Below are positions 20,328 through 28,792 of a stretch of 64,000 nucleotides of DNA, one piece after another; the first letter of the stretch is position 1, and each line of letters begins with the position of its first letter. The stretch is taken from positions 1 to 64,000 of the forward strand of contig NZ_QDGA01000023.1 of assembly GCF_003347665.1 (NCBI RefSeq). Reading direction: 5' to 3'. This DNA is from Microvirga calopogonii. Lineage in GTDB: Bacteria; Pseudomonadota; Alphaproteobacteria; Rhizobiales; Beijerinckiaceae. Below the pieces are notes generated by a model. That model worked only from the letters and a program-made list of their open reading frames with translations. It searched no databases and was not told the DNA's origin. The position numbers were made by a program, and so were the translations under genes.

Positions 20328-21265
20328 AACTGGATCTCCCGACGGCGCAGCCACAGGGTCAGCATGGACGCGAAGACGACGATGAAGAGAAAGAGGAGCG
20401 TGGCGAGTGCCGAGCCCATGCCGAAATTCTGGATGCTGGCGCTCTGGTTTCCGAAGGCGGTGCGGTAGAAGACAAGGCCAAGCACGTCCGTGGAGCCGAA
20501 GGGCGAGCCGTCGAGACCGACCATCACATAGGGAATCTCGAACCAGTTGAATGCGCCGATGAAGAGCAGCGTGAAGAGAATGGTGGTGCTCGGCGCCACC
20601 AGCGGCCACACGATGTTCTTCAGAAGCTGCCACTCGTTGGTGCCGTCGAGCCGCGCCGCCTCGATGACCTCCGGCGGGATGCGCTGCATGCCCGCGAGAT
20701 AGACGAGCGCCGGGAAGCCGACGAAGTGCCAAGCGTTGGCGAGGATGAGCGCCCCAAGGGCCGTCGAGGAATCGCCCAGCCAAGGCTTGGCCCACGAATC
20801 GAGCCCAAGCGAATAAAGGGCCTGATTGATGATGCCGAAATTCGGATTGAGAAACAGCTTCCAGAGGAAGCCGACGATGATCGTCGACAGCACCACGGGC
20901 ACGAAGACCGCGATGCGGTGGAAGCGGAAACCGAAGGGCTCCTTGTAGAGAAGCCAGGCGAGCAGGAACCCGCCGCCGTTCTGGATGATCATCAGCGCAA
21001 TCAGAGCATAGACGTTGTGCAGGAACGCGTTCCACACCACCGGCGCCATGGTGGTGCCGAACAGCACTTCCTTGAAGTTCTTCAGGCCGACGAAGGGCCC
21101 GCGCGCCAGTCCCTGCCAGTCGTAGAAGGCATAGGCGAAGGCCGACAGGATCGGATAGACCACGAACAGCGACATGAAGGCGATGGGCGGGACGACGAGA
21201 AACGCCACCCATAAACGGTGCTTCAGCGTGCGGGGCTGTTGGCGCGAGGCTTGCATAACATGCAT
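20324..21265 (-). CDS. Sugar ABC transporter permease (MalF/UgpA family)
   Basis: A 313-residue inner-membrane permease: N-terminal helix with VVPPIAFMSLFVVYPILSAF, FVGLKNFKEVLF, and the EAA loop EVIEAARLDGTNEWQLLKNIVWPLVAP. Start at 21265 (ATG), with a second ATG three codons on. It follows the binding-protein gene after a hairpin. Confidence 0.9.
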   Translation of the reverse strand: MHVMQASRQQPRTLKHRLWVAFLVVPPIAFMSLFVVYPILSAFAYAFYDWQGLARGPFVGLKNFKEVLFGTTMAPVVWNAFLHNVYALIALMIIQNGGGFLLAWLLYKEPFGFRFHRIAVFVPVVLSTIIVGFLWKLFLNPNFGIINQALYSLGLDSWAKPWLGDSSTALGALILANAWHFVGFPALVYLAGMQRIPPEVIEAARLDGTNEWQLLKNIVWPLVAPSTTILFTLLFIGAFNWFEIPYVMVGLDGSPFGSTDVLGLVFYRTAFGNQSASIQNFGMGSALATLLFLFIVVFASMLTLWLRRREIQF

Positions 21266-21273
21266 TCTTTCAG

Positions 21274-21308
21274 AAAAAGGCGGCAGGCCTCACAGCATGC
21301 CGCCTTTT
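21274..21308 (-). terminator. Hairpin/attenuator between sugar-binding protein and permease genes
   Basis: An 11-bp perfect stem, AAAAGGCGGCA (21275-21285) and TGCCGCCTTTT (21298-21308), with a 12-nt loop and, on the minus strand, TTTTTC at its 3' side. It has the form of a rho-independent terminator inside the operon and should lower permease relative to binding-protein expression. Confidence 0.7.
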
Positions 21309-21318
21309 CATTGGTGTC

Positions 21319-22566
21319 TTACTTCTGGAACGGCTTGTAGTAGGTCGCGATGCCCTTGTTGATCTCGGCAGCGGCCTGCTCCGGGGTCTGCTGGCCGGCG
21401 AGCATCTTCTGCACGTTCGACTGCAGCAGCACCGAACCGCTCGGCTCCTGATAGCGGAAGCGCACGAGCATCAGGTACGACATGGAGTTCTCGGCGAGCT
21501 TCGCCACGTCCTGCGTGATCGGATCCTCGATCTTGATGCCCTTGATCGGCGACAGGTTCTTGAGCGTGTTGGTGAAGGCCGTGCCGTATTCCGGCGTGGC
21601 GAGGAAGCGCACGAACTTGAGCGCCGCGTCCTTCTTCTCGGTCTTCGCATTCACCGCATAGCCGCCGTCGTAATAGGTGGCGATCAGCGCCTGGTCGCCC
21701 GCCTTCAGGACGGGAGCCGGGAACACGCCGAGATCGAGGGTGGGGTTCTGGTTCTTGAAGTTCGCCACCTCGTAGGAGCCGCCCGCGAACATGGCCGCGC
21801 GGCCCGCCACGAAGAGCTGCTGCGAGGACGGGTAATCCACGCCGGTGAAGTTGGGCGCGAAGTACTGGCTGATGTCCTTCAGCTTGGCGAGGGCGCTGAC
21901 GAAGCGCGGATCGGTGAAGTTCGCCTTGCCGGACACGATGTCGGCCTCGAAGTCCTTGCCGAGCATGGACGAGAGGAGGCCGCCCACGATGGTCTCGTTC
22001 TGCCAGGCCGTTGCCGTGCCGTTGGAGAACGGGTTGATGTTCTTGGCCTTCAAGGCTTGCGCCAGGGACATCATCTCGTCCCAAGTCTTCGGCGGGTTCA
22101 GGCCGTTATCCTTGAAGATCTTCTTGTTGTAGACGACGAGCTGCGCCTGCATGGCGAAGGGAACCGCATAGACCTTCCCGTCCGAGCGCAGGGTCTCGGC
22201 CGCGAGCGCCGCTTCCGGGAAATTCGCCAGTTCCGGCACGTTCTGCTTGTCGAGGGCGAGCAGATAGCCCGGGGTCGCGATGGTCTCGAGGTTGCCGTAG
22301 GCGCGAACCTGGATCACGTCCGGACCGCGACCGGCGGCGAGCGCAGTGGACAGGATGGTCTGGTAGTTCTCCGGCGCGTAGGTCTCGAACTTCACCGTAA
22401 TGCCCGGCTCGGCGGCCTGGAATTTCTTGATGATGTCCTGGTAGAAAGCCTTGTCTTCCTGGCGCCAGCTCCAGAAGGTCAGCTCGGTCTGGGCCATGGC
22501 GGCCGTGCCTGAGAGCAGGAAGCCCGCGGCGGCAGCGCCCATCAGAATGCGTCGGGTCAGTTTCAT
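21319..22566 (-). CDS. Sugar ABC transporter substrate-binding protein, family 1
   Basis: A 415-residue periplasmic protein with a signal peptide (MKLTRRILMGAAAAGFLLSG, cleavage near AMAQ) and SBP family 1 features: TELTFWSWRQEDKAFYQDIIKKFQAAEPGITVKFETYAPENYQ (start of lobe 1) and VYAVPFAMQAQLVVYNKKIFKDNGL. The start at 22566 has GAGGGA 8 nt upstream; an upstream ATG at 22581 lacks one. The ligand is unknown; NanE at the operon end suggests an N-acetylated sugar. Confidence 0.9.
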   Translation of the reverse strand: MKLTRRILMGAAAAGFLLSGTAAMAQTELTFWSWRQEDKAFYQDIIKKFQAAEPGITVKFETYAPENYQTILSTALAAGRGPDVIQVRAYGNLETIATPGYLLALDKQNVPELANFPEAALAAETLRSDGKVYAVPFAMQAQLVVYNKKIFKDNGLNPPKTWDEMMSLAQALKAKNINPFSNGTATAWQNETIVGGLLSSMLGKDFEADIVSGKANFTDPRFVSALAKLKDISQYFAPNFTGVDYPSSQQLFVAGRAAMFAGGSYEVANFKNQNPTLDLGVFPAPVLKAGDQALIATYYDGGYAVNAKTEKKDAALKFVRFLATPEYGTAFTNTLKNLSPIKGIKIEDPITQDVAKLAENSMSYLMLVRFRYQEPSGSVLLQSNVQKMLAGQQTPEQAAAEINKGIATYYKPFQK

Positions 22567-22643
22567 TGTCGGTTCCCTCATCGTTGAAGTCCTTGTCCTC
22601 CCACCACCCGGCCTGATTCTCGGCCATGCCGGGCGGAATTCCT

Positions 22644-23519
22644 TCAGCCATATGGCTCGGCTGAGATCACGAGAAACGTCGCGTCGTCGTGGGTTTTAAC
22701 ACGAGGATAAGCGCCCGCCATGAGGTCGCCCCGCTCTCTTTCCCGCAATTCCTGCATCAGCTCGGTCCCCTTGCCTGCCGCAAGCCGGGCATGCAGGGTA
22801 CTGTCCGAGTACGCTCCGAACACATCGACGAGCCTCATGAATCCGTCGGTCGCCACGACGATCGGGGCGCCCGCTTCCACCTGCGCGTCGAAGCGCAGTT
22901 CTCGCCCGGCCCATGGGCGGCGCGGGTTCACGACCCAATAGCCGTCCGGCCGATTGAGCCTGGCACGGTTCTCGAGGATCTGGCGCCTGACTGCCTCGGG
23001 GATGGAGCCTGGCTCATGCTCCCGGGCCCCGAGGGCCGCCAGGGTCTTCCTCTCGAAAGGCTTCGCCCGTTCGTCGCTCCAGCGAACAATCCCCTGCTCC
23101 GTGGGCACGAGAGCGATCACGTCGCCGAGGAACCGGCCCTGCACGGCGATGCGCCCTCTCTCCCCAGCTCCAGCCTCGATCAGGCCGAGGCAGGCGGAGG
23201 GCGCCTGATGGTCGTCAATTTCCTGCAAATGGGCCGTGACCTCCCGAAAGACCGCATCGATGGCGGCTTCGAGCCGGCTCAGCATCGCATCGGCATCCAT
23301 TTCCCCGGCGAGGTGCATCAGCCGGTCGCCGACGGTTCCGGCGAGCCAGGCGGCATCGCTGCCTCCGGAGGTGAGCTTCTCGTCCGAAAGCCCGGTCGCC
23401 CCGTCGATGACCCAGGCAAAAGGTCCGTGCAGGCCGATCCCGTCCTCATTGACGCGGGAGCCTGGCAGGGACAGCCGGTCCAAAGACCGGAAATGGGGAA
23501 TGAGTCCAGTCGGGTTCAC
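22644..23519 (-). CDS. PP2C-like protein phosphatase
   Basis: A 291-residue protein with the metal-binding motifs of PPM/PP2C phosphatases: VNEDG (N24-D26), WVIDGATGL (D39, G40), VATDGFMRLVD, and DDATFLVIS near the end. No membrane segment is seen. It begins with GTG at 23519 with no ribosome-binding site, so the message may be leaderless or the start wrong; no better in-frame start is visible. It lies 77 bp upstream of the sugar-binding protein on the same strand. A phosphatase at the head of an ABC sugar operon is unexpected; its target (protein or sugar-phosphate) is unknown. Confidence 0.75.
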   Translation of the reverse strand: MNPTGLIPHFRSLDRLSLPGSRVNEDGIGLHGPFAWVIDGATGLSDEKLTSGGSDAAWLAGTVGDRLMHLAGEMDADAMLSRLEAAIDAVFREVTAHLQEIDDHQAPSACLGLIEAGAGERGRIAVQGRFLGDVIALVPTEQGIVRWSDERAKPFERKTLAALGAREHEPGSIPEAVRRQILENRARLNRPDGYWVVNPRRPWAGRELRFDAQVEAGAPIVVATDGFMRLVDVFGAYSDSTLHARLAAGKGTELMQELRERERGDLMAGAYPRVKTHDDATFLVISAEPYG

Positions 23520-23525
23520 GAATTA

Positions 23526-23564
23526 ACTGGTCTCATATTGGTCGCTTCGTGTCTATACTGGTCT
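23526..23564. promoter_or_regulatory. Phased TGGTC repeats, candidate operator of the sugar operon
   Basis: TGGTC occurs at 23528, 23539 and 23559, spaced 11 and 20 nt, i.e. on one face of the helix; the outer two extend to ACTGGTCT. The array begins 7 nt upstream of the phosphatase start. Direct-repeat operators of this kind are used by GntR-type regulators such as NanR, but no regulator gene is present here. Confidence 0.45.
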
Positions 23565-23677
23565 TAAGTGCTTTTCACATGCTTCGCGAGACCGGAAAGT
23601 CTTGAGGCCTTTCGGTTTGATCGAATTCCGCACCTAGGCGTTAGTGCTTTGATCAACCTATTGTCGAAGGAAGAGCC

Positions 23678-23995
23678 ATGGTCACCCTGGAAATCGACGG
23701 CAAGGCGGCCGCCGTGACGAACGCGGACGAGGAACAGGCCCGCGAACTCTTTTTCAGTGAGAGCTTTAAAGATGACCTAAAGTCGTTTAAGAGCGAGGGC
23801 CGGTCCCTCTGGGACGGCTCAGCTGCCTTGACGACACGGCCCGCATCGGAACATGAGATCGATGCCTTCTATGAGGCCCTGGATGAAGAGGACGAGGTCG
23901 ACGAAGACGACGAAGACAATGACGGCGACCTCGATATCGATGTCGTGTTCCTGGTGTCCATCGACGAAATTGACGACGCCGCCGCCTCCGGCTGA
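23678..23995 (+). CDS. Small acidic protein of unknown function
   Basis: A 105-residue protein with GGAAGAG upstream of the ATG. The C-terminal half has a long Asp/Glu run (about residues 66-85) ending in DIDVVFLVSIDEIDD. I do not recognise a family. Acidic tracts can mimic nucleic acid or bind basic proteins; nothing here proves that. It is followed 55 bp later by an RNA helicase gene on the same strand and may share its transcript. Confidence 0.6.
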   Translation: MVTLEIDGKAAAVTNADEEQARELFFSESFKDDLKSFKSEGRSLWDGSAALTTRPASEHEIDAFYEALDEEDEVDEDDEDNDGDLDIDVVFLVSIDEIDDAAASG

Positions 23996-24006
23996 TCATT
24001 CCTAAC

Positions 24007-24025
24007 GGAGCCCTTGGTAGGCTCC
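24007..24025 (+). promoter_or_regulatory. Short hairpin before the helicase gene
   Basis: GGAGCC-CTTGGTA-GGCTCC lies between the acidic-protein stop and the helicase start, without a T-run. It may be a weak terminator or a leader hairpin that the helicase itself could open. Confidence 0.35.
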
Positions 24026-24049
24026 CCAACACGGTTCAGCCCTATTCAC

Positions 24050-25885
24050 ATGCCTTTTCCCAAGACCAATCCCAGCCTCGAACGCGCCCTTGCCGACCGA
24101 GGCTACAACGACCCGACCCCGGTCCAAGCCGCCGTGCTGGAGCCGGATGCCCGTGACCGCGACCTCCTCGTCTCCGCCCAGACCGGCTCGGGCAAGACCG
24201 TTGCCTACGGCCTCGCCATGGCATCCACTCTCCTGGGCGACGCCGAGCGCTTCGACGCCCCGCGCGAGCCTCTGGCCCTGATCATTGCCCCGACCCGCGA
24301 GCTCGCTCTCCAGGTCAACCGCGAACTCATCTGGCTCTATGGCCCGGCGGGTGCGCGGGTGGTTTCCTGCGTCGGCGGCATGGACGTGCGCCGGGAGCAG
24401 CGGGCCCTGGCCGACGGCTGCCATATCGTCGTCGGAACGCCGGGCCGCCTGCGCGACCACCTGGAGCGCGGCCGCCTCGACACCTCGAAGATGCGCGTCG
24501 TGGTGCTCGACGAGGCGGACGAGATGCTCGATCTCGGCTTCCGCGAGGATCTGGAGTTCATCCTCGACGCCACGCCCGAGGATCGGCGTACGCTCCTGTT
24601 CTCCGCCACCCTGCCGAAGAACATCATCACCCTGGCCCGACGCTATCAGCGCGAGGCGCATCGCATCGACACCTTGGTCGAGAACGAGCCGCATGGCGAT
24701 ATCGAATATCGCGCGCTCAGGATCGCGCCCAACGAGGTCGAGCATGCGGTCGTCAACGTGCTGCGTTTTTACGAGAGCCGGGGCGCCATGGTGTTCTGCC
24801 ATACCCGCGAGGCGGTGCGTCACCTGCATGCCAGCCTGATCGAGCGCGGCTTTGCGGCGGTCGCCATCTCGGGCGAGCTGACTCAGAACGAGCGCAGCAA
24901 CGCCCTGCAGTCGTTGCGCGACGGCCGCGCCCGCGTCTGCGTGGCGACCGACGTGGCGGCCCGCGGCATCGACCTGCCCGATCTCGGCCTCGTGATCCAT
25001 TTCGACCTGCCGAACGATCACGAAACGCTCCTGCACCGCAGCGGCCGCACGGGCCGCGCGGGCCGCAAGGGCGTGTGCGTGATGCTCGTGCCCTATACGC
25101 GCCGGCGCAAGGCCGAGAGGCTGATCGACATGGCCGGCGTCGACGTGACCTGGGCCGGTCCGCCCACCGCCGATGAAATCCGCCAGCGCGACCGCGAACG
25201 CATGATGCAGGATCCGATCTTCTCCGAAGAGGCGACGGAAGAGGATCTCGCCATGGCGCGGGCTCTCCTTGCAGAACGCTCGGCCGATGACATCGCCAAT
25301 GCCCTGGCGCGGTTCTTCCGCGCGCGTCTGCCTGCGCCGGAAGAAATCGTCGATGCAGGCGCAGATCGCGAGCCACGCCAGCGCAAGGACAAGCGCGAGC
25401 GGCAGGACGAGCGCCAGCGCGGTTTCAAGGAGAGAGGCCGCGGTTCGTCCGACGAGGGCTTCGAACGCTCGTCCGAGGATATGGTGTGGTTCCGCATGAG
25501 CGTCGGGCGCCGCAACAACGCCGACCCCCGCTGGCTGCTGCCGATCATCTGCCGCCTGGGTCACGTGACGAAGAAGGAAATCGGCTCGATCAAGATCTTC
25601 GATCGCGAGACCAAGTTCGAGATCGCCAAGTCGCATGCGCCGAAATTCGCCGCAGCCGCGCGCAAGTCCAATGACGAGGACATTCGCATCGAGCCCGCAG
25701 ATGCGGGACCGGGCAAGTCACACGACAGGCGCCCCCGTGAGGGCAAGCCGTGGGACAAGCCGAAAGGCAAGCCGTCCCAGGAGAGAGGCGGACCTCCTCC
25801 GTACCGGACGGCCAAGGACAGCAAAGGTCCGAAGGACCAGAAGCGCCCGAAGGACAAGAAGAGATCTTCGGAGAAACGCTCCTGA
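24050..25885 (+). CDS. DEAD-box RNA helicase with DbpA-like C-terminal RNA-binding domain
   Basis: A 611-residue ATP-dependent RNA helicase. Motifs in order: Q motif (GYNDPTPVQ), AQTGSGKT (43-50), PTRELALQ, GTPGRL, VLDEADEML, SATLP, then ARGIDLPD and HRSGRTGRAGRKG. After a basic linker comes a DbpA-type RNA-binding fold (MVWFRMSVGRRNNADPRWLLPIICRLGHV... FEIAKSHA) and a Lys/Arg/Pro-rich tail. It probably acts in ribosome assembly or RNA decay. Start at 24050 is placed where family similarity begins; no clear ribosome-binding site is seen. Confidence 0.92.
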   Translation: MPFPKTNPSLERALADRGYNDPTPVQAAVLEPDARDRDLLVSAQTGSGKTVAYGLAMASTLLGDAERFDAPREPLALIIAPTRELALQVNRELIWLYGPAGARVVSCVGGMDVRREQRALADGCHIVVGTPGRLRDHLERGRLDTSKMRVVVLDEADEMLDLGFREDLEFILDATPEDRRTLLFSATLPKNIITLARRYQREAHRIDTLVENEPHGDIEYRALRIAPNEVEHAVVNVLRFYESRGAMVFCHTREAVRHLHASLIERGFAAVAISGELTQNERSNALQSLRDGRARVCVATDVAARGIDLPDLGLVIHFDLPNDHETLLHRSGRTGRAGRKGVCVMLVPYTRRRKAERLIDMAGVDVTWAGPPTADEIRQRDRERMMQDPIFSEEATEEDLAMARALLAERSADDIANALARFFRARLPAPEEIVDAGADREPRQRKDKRERQDERQRGFKERGRGSSDEGFERSSEDMVWFRMSVGRRNNADPRWLLPIICRLGHVTKKEIGSIKIFDRETKFEIAKSHAPKFAAAARKSNDEDIRIEPADAGPGKSHDRRPREGKPWDKPKGKPSQERGGPPPYRTAKDSKGPKDQKRPKDKKRSSEKRS

Positions 25886-25895
25886 TGAAGGAAAC

Positions 25896-25932
25896 AGGCC
25901 GGGACAGCAGCGTGTCCCGGCCTGAATTTTTT
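25896..25932 (+). terminator. Rho-independent terminator of the helicase gene
   Basis: An 11-bp perfect stem, AGGCCGGGACA and TGTCCCGGCCT with a 6-nt loop, is followed by GAATTTTTT. Confidence 0.9.
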
Positions 25933-26125
25933 GCGCTCAACGATGGTGAGGCGATATCACGCTGTCCGTCTCCGTTTCGTAGGAGAAGTGGGCAAGCTCC
26001 TGAGACGGTCTCCAGGGAAGCTGCTTGCATTGCGCATTGCAGCGAGACTATTGTGCGATGCAACATAAACCCCATATGAGGCGTTGGCTTTGAGATAACT
26101 CCTTACCCGAAAGGGCCCAGTCATT

Positions 26126-27331
26126 ATGCAACGCTTAGGGCAAATGATTCGCCAATTGGCACATTACCGCCGCCAGTGGGAAACCGTTATGAACGCGGCG
26201 AACGCCGCATCCCCTGCGATGGGAACTCCATCGGTGCCTTCGCGGCTGAACGAAGTCAGCGGATTCGGCTCCAATCCCGGCAATCTGAGAATGTTGACTT
26301 ACGTTCCGGAAAGTCTGCCGCCTTCACCCGCCCTCGTGGTTGTCCTGCATGGATGCACGCAGACGGCGGCAGGCTATGATCATGGCTCGGGCTGGTCGGC
26401 GCTCGCGGACCGCTACGGGTTCGTTCTGCTCTATCCCGAACAGCAGGAGACCAACAACCCGAAGCGCTGCTTCAACTGGTTTCAGCTTGCCGATATCGAG
26501 CGGGACCGCGGCGAGGCTCATTCGATCCGGCAGATGGTCGAGCACGCGATCGAGCGGCACGGCCTTGATCGCCGCCGGATCTTCGTGACCGGGCTCTCGG
26601 CCGGCGGCGCAATGACCTCGACCATGCTCGCTGCCTATCCGGAGGTCTTCGCCGGGGGCGCCATCATTGCCGGCCTGCCCTATCGCTCCGCCACCAGCAT
26701 TCCGGAGGCCTTCGAGTGCATGTTCCAGGGGCAGACGCGTTCCGCCGAGGAATGGGGAGCCCTCGTACGGGAAGCGTCATCCCACAGGGGACCGTGGCCC
26801 AAAGTGTCCGTGTGGCACGGCAGCGCAGACGCGACGGTCAAGCCGATGAATGCGGGCGAGATCATCAAACAATGGACGAATGTGCACGGGCTTCGTGCCG
26901 AAGCGAGCCGCAGCGACGTCGTGGACGGCTACCCGAGACGCGCCTGGGCCAATGACGCAGGCGACGAGATCATCGAGGAATATGTCATCACCGGCATGGC
27001 GCACGGCACGCCCTTGGCCGTCGGCAACGACGAGCACAATTACGGTACGGCCGGCCCCTTCCTGCTCGATGTGGGCATCTCGTCGAGCTACCGGATCGCG
27101 AAGTTCTGGGGGCTGACGGAACCCTTCGAAGGGAGAGTATCGAGCCAGAGCGCCGATGACGCTGCCGCCCGCGACACGACAGCGACCGTTCACGTGCTCC
27201 CCTCCGCAACGGAAGCGCCCGACATGGAGAGCCCTGCGCACGCTGCGCAGCGGAGCAAGCGGCCGCCGTCTCAGTTGGATATCGGCGCGGTGATCACGAA
27301 GGCACTCAGGTCCGCTGGCCTCATGAAATGA
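26126..27331 (+). CDS. PHB depolymerase-family esterase
   Basis: A 401-residue alpha/beta hydrolase of the esterase PHB depolymerase (LpqC/type 1 catalytic domain) family. VVLHGCTQTAAGYDHGSGW carries the oxyanion region, RCFNWF is a family mark, and the nucleophile elbow is GLSAGG with S158; the last catalytic histidine is likely in ITGMAHGTPL. No classical signal peptide is evident, so an intracellular role on short-chain PHA or other esters is as likely as secretion. The C-terminal 90 residues are variable. It ends 10 nt before a strong palindrome. Confidence 0.85.
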   Translation: MQRLGQMIRQLAHYRRQWETVMNAANAASPAMGTPSVPSRLNEVSGFGSNPGNLRMLTYVPESLPPSPALVVVLHGCTQTAAGYDHGSGWSALADRYGFVLLYPEQQETNNPKRCFNWFQLADIERDRGEAHSIRQMVEHAIERHGLDRRRIFVTGLSAGGAMTSTMLAAYPEVFAGGAIIAGLPYRSATSIPEAFECMFQGQTRSAEEWGALVREASSHRGPWPKVSVWHGSADATVKPMNAGEIIKQWTNVHGLRAEASRSDVVDGYPRRAWANDAGDEIIEEYVITGMAHGTPLAVGNDEHNYGTAGPFLLDVGISSSYRIAKFWGLTEPFEGRVSSQSADDAAARDTTATVHVLPSATEAPDMESPAHAAQRSKRPPSQLDIGAVITKALRSAGLMK

Positions 27332-27340
27332 GCATGGAGG

Positions 27341-27362
27341 TGGCTCCACGCGCGTGGAGCCA
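27341..27362. terminator. Perfect palindrome between convergent genes
   Basis: TGGCTCCACGC and GCGTGGAGCCA form a 22-bp perfect palindrome between the esterase stop and the convergent DUF1194 gene. No T-run follows, so it is a hairpin terminator without tail or a protein-binding palindrome. Confidence 0.4.
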
Positions 27363-27454
27363 ACTCATCCTTGCGGGGTCGCATTCTTTGGCGATGGATC
27401 GGATCCACTCCATCGAAAATTCTCCCGGTGGGCACAGAGGAGTTGGAGCGCCCT

Positions 27455-28264
27455 TCAGGGCTTCTTATCCTGGCTCAGCAGATCTTCCTGCTTGCGTCTT
27501 TCCCCCGTGATGCAGTTCATGCTTCCCAACTGGGCCGGCATGATCAAGGACCGCGCATCGCCAACCCCCGCGACCTCCCGCATGATCTTTGTGCGGACCA
27601 TCATGGCGAACTGCTCCGGATCATGCAGGGGAAGCACGAAGGAGCCGACGCCCCCGATCACGCACTCCCTGTAGTAGAGATCCAAATCCTCCTGCTCTGC
27701 AGTGCCGGTGCCACGAGTGAACATGATGGGCAGGCCGTTGATGATGATACCGTCCGCGACTGCCTCGTCGCGCGCATAGGTGACATGGCGGCCGTCGTTG
27801 TTGGGACCATCTCCCGATATGTCGATGACGCGGCGGACCGGACTCCCTCCTAGCTGCTCGAAGAGCTTGCGGCTTTGGTCGATGATTCCGGAAATCGAGG
27901 TCATTCCCGCTTGGCGAATCGGCTGATAGGCGAGCTGGTTGGAGAACGACATCGCCTTTTCAGGGCTGTCGATGATCGTCCACGGCACGATGACCCGCTG
28001 ATCCTTGACACCGGACCATTCCACATAGGTGACGGCGATGCGGCCGTTCAGGCCGCTCCCGATGGCCTCATGGACGAGAGAGGATCGGAAGGCATCGATG
28101 AAACCTTCGCGCTGAAGACCCTGCTCGTCACTTTCCATCGAGGACGATACATCGACCGCGATCACGAGGGCGACATCGAGCTGGGTTTCCGGAGCGGGTC
28201 CGCCAGCAAGAACATCACCGGCCAGAAGAAAGAACGCGAGAGTACTCAGGAACATATTCGCCAT
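27455..28264 (-). CDS. DUF1194 domain protein with VWA-like fold
   Basis: A 269-residue exported protein with a signal peptide (about 1-22). The mature part starts QLDVALVIAVDVSSSM, which contains the MIDAS motif DxSxS (D38, S40, S42), and has VIDISGDGPNNDGR, matching the DUF1194 family of alphaproteobacteria. VWA domains bind metal and partner proteins; the partner here is unknown. The start at 28264 is favoured over 28270 because GGAG lies 6 nt upstream of it. Confidence 0.85.
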   Translation of the reverse strand: MANMFLSTLAFFLLAGDVLAGGPAPETQLDVALVIAVDVSSSMESDEQGLQREGFIDAFRSSLVHEAIGSGLNGRIAVTYVEWSGVKDQRVIVPWTIIDSPEKAMSFSNQLAYQPIRQAGMTSISGIIDQSRKLFEQLGGSPVRRVIDISGDGPNNDGRHVTYARDEAVADGIIINGLPIMFTRGTGTAEQEDLDLYYRECVIGGVGSFVLPLHDPEQFAMMVRTKIMREVAGVGDARSLIMPAQLGSMNCITGERRKQEDLLSQDKKP

Positions 28265-28552
28265 GACCATCTCCGTTCCCGGCCTTCAATCGCGCGATCC
28301 GCGGCCAAGATTACTGTCTGTCAACGTTTCAATCAGGCATTTGATACGCAAACTTGGCCGATAAATTGGCGAGTTTACTTGGCGTCGCGAATACTCCCCT
28401 TTTCCCGACGGCTGCGAAACGGCGGGCAACCGCCGACCATTCGTTTTCGGAGCACGCCCGGAATACGTAACAAAATCCACCCTCTATACGCAGAGCAGAC
28501 AGGGATGACCCGTTCGAGTAGATATTTCTTACGCTACGCAAAGGGCAAAACC

Positions 28553-28792
28553 ATGAAACCGGATATGGATCTGATCGGCGCTCTCACCAGCTTCTCCGTC
28601 GGTACGCTCGACGGCCGCGACGCGATGATGGTGATCGAACTCGCGACAACGCCTGAGGAATACGAGCGCGGCATCCGCCACCAGATGCCGGTTGCCATGA
28701 CGCCCGAGCACGCCCGGGAACTCGGCGAGGCTCTGCTGCTCGCAGCCAAGGCGGCCCAAATGGGCGAGGCTCCGAGCTACGCGTTCAACTGA
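28553..28792 (+). CDS. Small conserved-looking hypothetical protein
   Basis: A 79-residue protein beginning MKPDMDLIGALTSFSVGTLDGRDAMMVIELAT and with a helical C-terminus (ARELGEALLLAAKAAQMG). A weak AAGGG lies before the ATG. No family recognised. Codon use matches neighbouring genes (GC-rich third positions) while the upstream extension of the same frame does not, which is why the start is set here. Confidence 0.6.
   Translation: MKPDMDLIGALTSFSVGTLDGRDAMMVIELATTPEEYERGIRHQMPVAMTPEHARELGEALLLAAKAAQMGEAPSYAFN

Noticed and set aside
19473-21212. Single 579-codon permease frame
   Set aside because: Its first half is a shifted reading of the upstream permease; the real second permease starts with TTG at 20327.
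24002-25636. Long minus-strand open frame (544 codons)
   Set aside because: It is antisense to the DEAD-box helicase, rich in His/Arg/Ala as expected for a GC-rich shadow frame.
27875-28552. Long extension of the small 79-residue protein
   Set aside because: Antisense to the DUF1194 gene and unlike protein; only the part after 28553 shows coding character.
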